A program made the position numbers and the translations under genes. From an uncultured Rikenella sp. (lineage in GTDB: Bacteria; Bacteroidota; Bacteroidia; Bacteroidales; Rikenellaceae), in assembly GCA_947627885.1 (NCBI GenBank), contig CANQXP010000013.1, positions 1 through 39,866 of the forward strand: a stretch of 39,866 bases of DNA, written 5' to 3'. Below the pieces are notes generated by a model, which saw only the letters and a list, made by a program, of their open reading frames with translations, ran no database searches and was not told where the DNA came from. Of the stretch, positions 33,975-39,866 are shown one piece after another; position 1 is the stretch's first letter, and each line of letters begins with the position of its first letter.

Positions 33975-34505
33975 ATGGCAGATGAGAAAAAGCCCTCCCG
34001 GAAGATGTTCTTCAGCATGGGCGAAGTGTCCGAGATGTTCGACGTGAACCCCTCCCTGATCCGCTTCTGGGAGAAGCGTTTCGACGTGCTCAAGCCCCGC
34101 AAGAACGCCAAAGGCAACCGCCTTTTCACTCCGGAGGACGTCGAGAACCTCAAACTTATCTACCACCTGGTCAAGGAGAAAGGGATGACCCTGGCCGGCG
34201 CCGAGAAGTATATCAAAGACAACAAGAACGTCCTGAGGCGCGACGTGCAGATCCTGGAGCACCTGGGTCGCATCCGCGCCGCTTTGCTGGAGATCAAGTC
34301 CGAGCTGGGGGCCGAAAATTCCGACACCGAGATCGTGGTCCGGACCCAAGCGCTGGCCGAAGCGATCAACGATGCCGTACCGGCTGCTGAGTCCGTCACC
34401 GTCGAGGAGGCCCTTGAACAACACCGGGAGCAGAGCGAGGCGGAAGCCATGCAACAAGAGGAGCCCAAACCGCGTTATATAGAACCGACCCTGTTCGACT
34501 TATAA
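33975..34505 (+). CDS. MerR-family transcriptional regulator
   Basis: The 176-residue protein has an N-terminal winged helix-turn-helix of the MerR type: FFSMGEVSEMFDVNPSLIRFWEKRFDVLKPRKNAKGNRLFTPEDVENLKLIYHLVKEKGMTLAGAEKYI (about 12-82). A coiled-coil-like helix (about 85-110) follows, then an acidic, Glu-rich tail. There are no Cys residues for metal sensing. MerR proteins of this type are widespread in Bacteroidota and have no assigned ligand. It is divergent from the riboflavin kinase gene with 67 bases between start codons, so it might control that promoter; this is inference. Confidence 0.9.
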   Translation: MADEKKPSRKMFFSMGEVSEMFDVNPSLIRFWEKRFDVLKPRKNAKGNRLFTPEDVENLKLIYHLVKEKGMTLAGAEKYIKDNKNVLRRDVQILEHLGRIRAALLEIKSELGAENSDTEIVVRTQALAEAINDAVPAAESVTVEEALEQHREQSEAEAMQQEEPKPRYIEPTLFDL

Positions 34506-34789
34506 TTTCGATTCGGGCTCTGCGTCCCGAAGCGCAGGCGTTGCCTGTTTTATCGGCTGTAATTACCCCTTGCACCGTTTGGCGGCAGGCCCGCCATTGA
34601 CATCGGGACTTTTCAGGCCGGAGCTAGCGAGGCCCAACGAGCGAAGCGATGTTGCGGGCCTTCGCCGGGGGTAGCTCCGGCCTGTCCGCTGACGCGGAAA
34701 TCCGGCGACTCTGGAGAGTCGCTTCTCGCTCATCGTCTTACTGCGGCTCCGCGCTGACGCGCTTCGCCGCCCACCAAAACACCGACATT
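34506..34789. repeat. Repeat block upstream of the Nif3-like gene
   Basis: A minus-strand copy of the GTAGTTACAGCC module (GTAATTACAGCC form) with a CAGGC-GTT-GCCTG hairpin (34535-34547) is followed by a GCGGCAGGCCCGCCATTGAC copy. The arm pair GGCCGGAGCTA (34616-34626) and TAGCTCCGGCC (34672-34682) and a GCGACTC-TGGA-GAGTCGC hairpin (34705-34722) come next. No promoter element was recognised. Confidence 0.75.
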
Positions 34790-35911
34790 ATGCCCACCCT
34801 CAACGACATCATCGCCCCCCTCGAAGCCGCCGCGCCGTGCGCGTGGCAGGAGAGCTGGGACAACTCCGGCTGGCAGGTATGCCCGACGGACCCGAACACT
34901 GCCGAGTGCACCGGCGCCTTGCTGACCCTGGACGTCACCGAAGCCGCCGTCGGGGAGGCTGTGAGGGATGGGTTCAACCTTATTATCAGCCATCACCCCC
35001 TCCTGTTCAAAGGAGTGAAACATATTACCGGGGCAACATCCCAGGAACGCATCGTCGCCAATGCCATCCGCCATGGCGTGAGCATATACTCCGCGCACAC
35101 CAATATGGACTCCGCTCCCGGCGGCGTCAACTTCCGGCTGGCCGGGATGCTGGGGCTTACCGATATAAAGGTGCTTATCCCCCGCGAAGGCGACCTGGTC
35201 AAGCTCGTTTTTTACACGCCCGGAGCGCAGGCCGACGACGTGCGCCGTGCCGTGGTGGAAGCCGGGGCCGGGCAGATCGGGAATTACGACTCGTGTACAT
35301 ACAATAGTGATGGCTTCGGCACCTTCCGGGCGGTTTCGGACGCCTGCCACCCCTTCGTCGGAAATGTCGGCGAGCTGCACCGCGAGCCGGAGATACGCAC
35401 CGAGACCGTGGTGCCAAAATACCTATTGGCCAACGTGTTGGCCGCGCTTTGCAAAGCCCACCCTTACGAAGAACCGGCATACGATATTATTCCGCTGGAA
35501 TTGCCCTACCGGGGCGCCGGGCTGGGGTGCGTGGGGAACCTGCCGGAAGCCGTGCCGACGGCGGAATTTTTAAAACATATCGCCTTCACGCTGGGCCTGC
35601 CCTGTTTGCGGCACAGCGGGATCGCGACCGATACCGTGCAAAGGGTGGCCCTTTGCGGGGGGAGCGGCGCCGAGTTTATACCGGCGGCCATAGCGGCGGA
35701 GGCGCAGGTTTACCTGACCGCCGACCTCAAATACCACGACTTCCAGCGCGGCGAGGGGCGTATCACGCTGGCCGACGGCGGCCATTTCGAGACCGAACAG
35801 CAACTGTTGGACGTTTTTTATGAACTCATATCAAAAAAAATCCCTAATTTTGCCGTTCGCCGGGCAGCCATGCCCTCGAACGCCGTCAGCTACCTGACCG
35901 GCCTCCGCTAA
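34790..35911 (+). CDS. Nif3-like dinuclear metal centre protein
   Basis: The 373-residue protein belongs to the Nif3/YbgI/YqfO family. Metal-binding landmarks are present: LIISHHPLLFKG (His pair, about 62-73), YSAHTNMDSAPGGVN, and near the C-terminus YLTADLKYHDF and LADGGHFETEQ (His and Glu). The central insertion (about 130-235, including the YTPGAQADDVRRAVVEAGAGQIGNYDSC region) is the domain found in the longer Firmicutes and Bacteroidota members. The biochemical role is not settled; a GTP cyclohydrolase-type annotation is often attached to the family but is not well supported. The ATG at 34790 is preferred; upstream codons lie in repeats. The next gene starts 29 bases later. Confidence 0.92.
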   Translation: MPTLNDIIAPLEAAAPCAWQESWDNSGWQVCPTDPNTAECTGALLTLDVTEAAVGEAVRDGFNLIISHHPLLFKGVKHITGATSQERIVANAIRHGVSIYSAHTNMDSAPGGVNFRLAGMLGLTDIKVLIPREGDLVKLVFYTPGAQADDVRRAVVEAGAGQIGNYDSCTYNSDGFGTFRAVSDACHPFVGNVGELHREPEIRTETVVPKYLLANVLAALCKAHPYEEPAYDIIPLELPYRGAGLGCVGNLPEAVPTAEFLKHIAFTLGLPCLRHSGIATDTVQRVALCGGSGAEFIPAAIAAEAQVYLTADLKYHDFQRGEGRITLADGGHFETEQQLLDVFYELISKKIPNFAVRRAAMPSNAVSYLTGLR

Positions 35912-35940
35912 ACGCAAGTAATACAAAGAGATACACATAC

Positions 35941-36720
35941 ATGGCAACCAAAAGCAAAACCACCGCCCAGGAAGACCTCTCCACCGAAGAGAAGATCAGC
36001 GTCCTCTACGGCCTGCAGCAGATCGACTCCAAAATGGACAGCATCAACCACATCAAAGGCGAGCTGCCCTTCGAAGTGCAGGACCTCGAGGACATCATCA
36101 GCGGACTGGAGACCCGGATCACCGGCTACACCGCCCAGGCCGACGAGCTGACCAAAGAGGTGAAAGCCAAGAAAGAAGAGATCGAGCAGGCCAAAGCCCT
36201 CATCAAGAAATACGAAGCCCAGCAGGACGACGTCCGTAACAACCGCGAATTCGACTCCCTCTCCAAAGAGATCGAATACCAGAAGCTCGAAATCGAGCTG
36301 GCCGAGAAACGTATCAAAGAGTTCAACGCCGAGATCAAGACCCGTAAAAAGCAGATCGAGGACACCAAAGAGCTGCTCGAAGACCGTAAGATCGACCTCG
36401 AAGCCAAACGTGCCGAATTGGCAGGCATCGAAGCCGACACTGCCAAAGAGCTGGCAGACTTGCAGGTGCAGGCCGAAAATGCGCGAGCCAAGATCGACGA
36501 GCGCCTCTTGTCGGCCTACGACCGCATCCGCAAGAACGTGCGGAACGGGCTGGCCGTGGTGACCGTCAAACGCGACGCCTGCGGAGGCTGTTTCAACCGC
36601 ATCCCGCCGCAGCGGCAGCTCGACATCCGCATGAGCAAGAAAGTCATCGTCTGCGAATACTGCGGTCGCATCCTCGTATCCGACCTGCTGGGCGACGACG
36701 CCGACGGCGGCAACGAATAA
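35941..36720 (+). CDS. Coiled-coil protein with a C-terminal C4-type zinc ribbon
   Basis: The 259-residue protein is mostly a long, charged coiled coil (about residues 40-195, rich in Glu, Lys and Leu). A zinc ribbon follows, with CGGCFNRIP and VCEYCGRIL, giving two C-x2-C pairs. This layout matches the C4-type zinc-ribbon family related to chlamydial CT398 (zf-RING_7). The function is poorly known; CT398 has been reported to bind sigma-54 and secretion proteins. The pairing with a Nif3-like gene 29 bases upstream is common in Bacteroidota and suggests a shared mRNA. A terminator lies 20 bases downstream. Confidence 0.88.
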   Translation: MATKSKTTAQEDLSTEEKISVLYGLQQIDSKMDSINHIKGELPFEVQDLEDIISGLETRITGYTAQADELTKEVKAKKEEIEQAKALIKKYEAQQDDVRNNREFDSLSKEIEYQKLEIELAEKRIKEFNAEIKTRKKQIEDTKELLEDRKIDLEAKRAELAGIEADTAKELADLQVQAENARAKIDERLLSAYDRIRKNVRNGLAVVTVKRDACGGCFNRIPPQRQLDIRMSKKVIVCEYCGRILVSDLLGDDADGGNE

Positions 36721-36740
36721 AACGACCCATATATTGCACG

Positions 36741-36774
36741 GACGGCCTGACAAAAAGTCAGGCCGTCTTTTTTT
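36741..36774 (+). terminator. Intrinsic terminator after the zinc-ribbon gene
   Basis: GACGGCCTGAC (36741-36751), an AAAAA loop, and GTCAGGCCGTC (36757-36767) form a perfect 11-bp stem followed by seven T. Confidence 0.9.
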
Positions 36775-36838
36775 GGCATACTTATTGCAAAATAAAACCC
36801 GGAGACGAAACGTTAACGCCCGGAAAAAATGTTCCGGT

Positions 36839-36868
36839 TTTGCAGGATCCAAAAAAAATAGTATCTTG
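36839..36868 (+). promoter_or_regulatory. Promoter for the ECF sigma factor gene
   Basis: TTTG (36839-36842), a 19-base spacer and TATCTTGC (36862-36869) resemble the Bacteroidota consensus with one T fewer in the -7 element. The predicted leader before the ATG at 36954 is about 80 nt. Confidence 0.6.
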
Positions 36869-36953
36869 CGCCAATCCAGAAACATCAAAAAGAGACACCG
36901 CCTATAGATCCACATCTACTCATAAACCAATAAACCAAAGGAGAGTAGACGCA

Positions 36954-37544
36954 ATGAACAAAGAAATCAGAAGCGACAACGACCAACTGTTGCTCAAGTC
37001 CTTCATTGGAGGCGATGAATCTGCGATCACCACCCTTATCGAACGCCACCGGAAAAAAGTATATAACTATATACTTATGCTGGTCAAGAACCAGCAGACC
37101 GCTGACGACCTCTTTCAGGAGACCTTCATCAAAGTCATCAACAGCCTTCGGGCCGGACGATACGCCGAGAACGGAAAATTCATCTCGTGGGTGCTGCGCA
37201 TCGCGCACAACCAGGTGATCGACCACTTCCGCGGCGGCAAGAAACCCGCCCACATCACCAGCGACGACGCCGGGTACGACATCCTCAACAACAAGAAGCT
37301 CGCCGAGCCTAATATCGAGGAGGAGATGATCCACGACCAGATCGAGCAGGACGTGCGCAACCTGATCGACCACCTGCCCGTAGAGCAGCGGGAAGTCGTC
37401 GTGCTGCGCCACTATTTCGACCTCAGCTTCAAAGAGATCGCCCAGCAGACCGGCGTCAGCATCAACACCGCGCTGGGACGCATGCGCTACGCGCTGATTA
37501 ACTTGCGCAAGCTCATCGACGAAAAGCAGATCGCTTTCGCTTAA
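36954..37544 (+). CDS. RNA polymerase sigma factor, ECF type
   Basis: The 196-residue sigma factor shows region 2 (LIERHRKKVYNYILMLVKNQQTADDLFQETFIKVINSL, with the TADDLFQETF core) and region 4 (LPVEQREVVVLRHYFDLSFKEIAQQTGVSINTALGRMRYALINLRKLI). The ATG at 36954 is preferred because it is preceded by AAAGGAGAG, one of the few purine-rich leader sites in the window, and the extra codons upstream run into the promoter. No anti-sigma gene is adjacent: a terminator follows and the next gene is an FKBP-like lipoprotein with its own promoter. A general or house-keeping role in Bacteroidota is possible. Confidence 0.93.
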   Translation: MNKEIRSDNDQLLLKSFIGGDESAITTLIERHRKKVYNYILMLVKNQQTADDLFQETFIKVINSLRAGRYAENGKFISWVLRIAHNQVIDHFRGGKKPAHITSDDAGYDILNNKKLAEPNIEEEMIHDQIEQDVRNLIDHLPVEQREVVVLRHYFDLSFKEIAQQTGVSINTALGRMRYALINLRKLIDEKQIAFA

Positions 37545-37571
37545 CCGGCGGGGGACATCCGTCTGTCAACG

Positions 37572-37611
37572 GCAGGGGTGCCGGCGTCCATGACGCCGGC
37601 ACCCCTGCTTT
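37572..37611 (+). terminator. Intrinsic terminator after the ECF sigma factor gene
   Basis: GCAGGGGTGCCGGCGTC (37572-37588) pairs perfectly over 17 bases with GACGCCGGCACCCCTGC (37592-37608) across a 3-base loop; TTTAT follows. Confidence 0.85.
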
Positions 37612-37704
37612 ATAACCCACCCCGCTCGCTGAATACACAAAGCATGAGAAGCCACTTGCTCAAAGCACTAATTAGGCGAAGAGTTCAGCATCACGGCCGC
37701 AGCC

Positions 37705-37734
37705 TTTGCCGTATCGGAAAAAACGCTATCTTTG
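37705..37734 (+). promoter_or_regulatory. Promoter for the FKBP-like lipoprotein gene
   Basis: TTTG (37705-37708), an 18-base spacer and TATCTTTG (37727-37734) match the Bacteroidota consensus closely. The predicted leader is about 73 nt. The 90 bases between the terminator at 37611 and this promoter hold nothing recognisable. Confidence 0.75.
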
Positions 37735-37813
37735 CGGGGTGCCGGGCGCCGAAGTCTAATGTTAATGAACGGCGGCCGGGAAATCGAACTTTTTTCGGAA
37801 AATTGAAGATATT

Positions 37814-38866
37814 ATGCGTGGGATAAAGAGGATGTACCTGTCGGCGATCGCCGCGGCAGTGGCCTTGGGAAGCTGGTCGTGCGCCAGAGAGGCTGGGGAG
37901 ATCGGCAACGGGCTGGCGCGCCAGTCGTTCGAAGCCTGGGTGGCCAAGTATGCGCCGTCGGCCTATGCCAATCCGTACAAGGACATCTATATCGAGTATA
38001 TCGAGCGGGGACCGGAAGATGCGGCCAAACCGGTGCCGGAGTACAGCTGGCTGACGCTGAACTACACGGGCAAGACGCTGGACGGCTCGGTCTTCGTGAC
38101 GCGGGTGGACTCGATCTCGCGCCGGGTGGGTCAGTTTGCCTATACGACGCATTATTGCGACGATTTCGTCTCTTACTCGTCGACTTCGACCAAGTTGTGC
38201 GACGGCTTGAGACAGGCGTTCGAGCGGATGCGGGTCGGGGACTCGGTCCGGGTTTTCATTCCGTTCGACAAGGGGTACGCTTATGCGATGAGCGTCAATT
38301 CCGGGTATGCGGGCGAGTACGGGGTTAAATATACACAGTTGCCGATCGTGTTCGAGATGCGGCTGGCGGCGGTGACTACGGCCCCGTTCATCTGGGAACG
38401 CGACTCGGTGGCGCGGTATGCCGAGCAGCAATGGGGTACCGATTGCTCGAACGATACGATAGGGATGTACATGCATATCGTCAAACACAACCCGGAGGGC
38501 GACCAGCTGACCAAGGACTCGACGGCGTTTATCTATTACGAGGAGTACTTCATGGACGGTTTCCTGGCGGCCACGAATATCGACACGGTTGCCCGGAAAT
38601 GGAACGTGTATAACAGCGGGGACCTGTCGGCGTACGAGTCGATACCTATATTACCCGCCTCGGGGGCGAATGCCACGGTCAACAAAGTATTGTACATCGC
38701 CGTGCCGCACCTGCGAAAGGGCGAGGTGGCCGATATCGTCACGGTCTCGACATGGGCGCACGGGGACGAAGGGAATTCGTCGAGTACGCCGGAAATCCTG
38801 CCCTACCAGCCGATGAGGTACCGGATCTATGTGATGGAGGACGAGGAAGGGGACAGTGACGAATAA
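37814..38866 (+). CDS. FKBP-type peptidyl-prolyl isomerase-like lipoprotein
   Basis: The 350-residue protein begins with a lipoprotein-type signal (hydrophobic about 8-20, then SWSC with Cys23 as the likely lipidated residue; the -3 residue Ser is not the usual Leu). The first domain (about 75-200) resembles an FKBP fold: WLTLNYTGKTLDGSVFVTR, then GLRQAFERMRVGDSVRVFIPFDKGYA. The second half (about 200-345) has a weaker YEEYFMDGF and PHLRKGEVADIV echo, so a second, degenerate FKBP domain is possible. It may assist folding of exported proteins; several active-site aromatics cannot be confirmed by eye. It converges with the methyltransferase gene, 18 bases apart. Confidence 0.78.
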   Translation: MRGIKRMYLSAIAAAVALGSWSCAREAGEIGNGLARQSFEAWVAKYAPSAYANPYKDIYIEYIERGPEDAAKPVPEYSWLTLNYTGKTLDGSVFVTRVDSISRRVGQFAYTTHYCDDFVSYSSTSTKLCDGLRQAFERMRVGDSVRVFIPFDKGYAYAMSVNSGYAGEYGVKYTQLPIVFEMRLAAVTTAPFIWERDSVARYAEQQWGTDCSNDTIGMYMHIVKHNPEGDQLTKDSTAFIYYEEYFMDGFLAATNIDTVARKWNVYNSGDLSAYESIPILPASGANATVNKVLYIAVPHLRKGEVADIVTVSTWAHGDEGNSSSTPEILPYQPMRYRIYVMEDEEGDSDE

Positions 38867-38884
38867 AATCGTCGTGTCGCCGGC

Positions 38885-39592
38885 TTAGAAGATAATGAAT
38901 ATCGCGGGGCGTTTGTCGAAGGCAGGCGCCCCGTTCTTTTTCCACGCGGCGACGCTTTGCGAGCGGATATACTGTCCGGGCTCCAGCAGGTCGCAGGCGA
39001 TGCAGAGCATGGTTCGGGGGTCGCAGGCACCCAGAATGTCGTCGAAAAGTTTCCGGTTCCGGTACGGCGCTTCGATAAATATCTGGCTCTGGTTCTCGGC
39101 ATGGGCGCGCCGTTCGAAATGGCGGATGGCTTTGACACGGTCGGGCGGTTTGACGGGCAGGTAGCCGTTGAAGGCGAAGGACTGGCCGTTCGCCCCGGAG
39201 GCCATCAGGGCGAGGGTGATGGAGTTGGGCCCGACCAGCGGCACTACTTCCACTCCCCGTCGTTGCGCGGCTGCGACCAGCAGTGCGCCGGGGTCGGCGA
39301 TGCAGGGCAGACCGGCCTCGGACATCACACCGATATTCTTCCCCTCTTTGGTTAACGGATCGAGCAGGGCCTCCACCTCTTCAGCGGGCGTGTGCTCGTT
39401 CAGTTCGGCAAATGTGAGTTCGTCGATGGTGCGGCCGATGCCGCTGCGGGCCAGGAATCGACGGGCGGTGCGAATGTTCTCGACGACGAAATATTCTATG
39501 CTGTCGATCGCGGCCCGGTTGCCGGCGGGCAGGGCGGCGTCCCACGAGGCGGTCTCGCCCATCGGGGTCGGTATCAGGTAGAGCTTTCCCAT
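38885..39592 (-). CDS. SAM-dependent methyltransferase of the RsmI / tetrapyrrole methylase family
   Basis: The 235-residue protein has the family start GKLYLIPTPMGETA, the substrate pocket segment NIGVMSEAGLPCIADPGALLVAAAQ and VVPLVGPNSITLALMASG with the SAM loop. RsmI methylates the 2'-O of C1402 in 16S rRNA, but it is usually about 280 residues; this shorter type, common in Bacteroidota, lacks the RsmI C-terminal HTH-like extension, and its substrate may differ. The start at 39592 is preceded by a -7 element. It reads toward the FKBP-like gene. Confidence 0.86.
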   Translation of the reverse strand: MGKLYLIPTPMGETASWDAALPAGNRAAIDSIEYFVVENIRTARRFLARSGIGRTIDELTFAELNEHTPAEEVEALLDPLTKEGKNIGVMSEAGLPCIADPGALLVAAAQRRGVEVVPLVGPNSITLALMASGANGQSFAFNGYLPVKPPDRVKAIRHFERRAHAENQSQIFIEAPYRNRKLFDDILGACDPRTMLCIACDLLEPGQYIRSQSVAAWKKNGAPAFDKRPAIFIIF

Positions 39593-39600
39593 TGCGGTGA

Positions 39601-39608
39601 TAAAGGTA
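39601..39608 (-). promoter_or_regulatory. Probable -7 promoter element for the methyltransferase gene
   Basis: Reads TACCTTTA on the minus strand, one base from the TAnnTTTG consensus, 9 bases from the start codon. No -33 TTTG was seen. Confidence 0.5.
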
Positions 39609-39866
39609 CGGTTTTTCGGGAGAAGTCCTGTGGTATTGTTGCGGCTGGTTGCGGTTTGGCGGTGGTTTTGGCGGATTCGGTGGCGTGAAGCGTTGCTTCG
39701 TGGCGCCTGTTAGATTAGTGTATGTGGTGTATTGTTTGCCGTTCTAAAGGGGTGATTTGAGGTTATAGTGCGATCAGGAAAGGCATGCAGTCTTGCGCTC
39801 CGCCTTTTGTGGTTTGCGTGTGCGGGGGGCTTAACCTCGCAGATGAGGTCACAAGGTTTGTCGCGG
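39609..39866. other. Gene-free right edge of the window
   Basis: No credible coding region, RNA gene or repeat module is seen in these 258 bases. The sequence is clearly lower in GC than the mosaic blocks and lacks their modules. A gene could begin just beyond the edge. Confidence 0.5.

Noticed and set aside
1-39866. CRISPR array, rRNA or tRNA genes
   Set aside because: Repeats are dispersed, of mixed orientation and without regular spacers; no rRNA segment or tRNA cloverleaf with a T-loop TTCRA core was recognised by eye.

Overview
The window is chromosomal DNA from a high-GC member of the Bacteroidales, most likely a Rikenellaceae (Alistipes-like) bacterium. Three things point there. The genes are typical Bacteroidota versions: a short Pgi, a GpsA of the GSWATA type, a Nif3 plus C4-zinc-ribbon pair, a split transketolase, and an NPYRVPDGYF-type protein beside an ECF sigma factor. 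Several starts are preceded by the Bacteroidota promoter -7 element TAnnTTTG. Most starts lack a Shine-Dalgarno sequence. The genus is an inference.

Layout. 1-730 is repeat-rich and gene-free. 731-4010 holds mrdA-rodA (cell elongation), followed by gpsA (4613) and pgi (5813). 8175-14511 holds a small membrane protein, mutL, a rhomboid protease, a membrane-anchored endonuclease/exonuclease/phosphatase protein and dapD. nth (minus) and a secreted GH2-family protein (plus) diverge near 16.1 kb. 19021 starts a DUF4251 protein. 19992-24010 is rsfS-ftsH-cdsA-psd, an apparent operon for ribosome silencing, membrane proteolysis and phospholipid synthesis. An AI-2E-family permease and the two transketolase halves follow (24788-28071). 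Next come a sigma factor, a membrane protein and a Spy-like periplasmic protein (28488-30759), then a possible structured RNA. ahcY and a stand-alone riboflavin kinase lie on the minus strand (32113-33907), divergent from a MerR regulator. The right end has Nif3, a coiled-coil zinc-ribbon protein, an ECF sigma factor, an FKBP-like lipoprotein and, convergent with it, an RsmI-like methyltransferase.

The most unusual feature is between the genes. About a quarter of the window (roughly 10.6 kb) is non-coding, and most of that is a mosaic of short GC-rich modules that recur in both orientations. Several modules are hairpins whose stem sequences differ between copies while pairing is kept: an AAC-triloop hairpin, a GNNA-type tetraloop hairpin before CCGGGCC, and a longer GGCCGGAGCC...GGCTCCGGCC arm pair. 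Such compensatory change suggests selection on, or copying through, a folded form. These elements also sit inside gene sets that are normally contiguous (transketolase halves; sigma factor and partner). Nothing in the window encodes an obvious transposase for them.

Other points worth a second look: the GH2 protein has Asp-Gln where the acid/base Asn-Glu is expected; MutL lacks the endonuclease motif; the riboflavin kinase has no FAD-synthetase domain; and a promoter-plus-hairpin region at 30.8-31.0 kb looks like an unannotated RNA.
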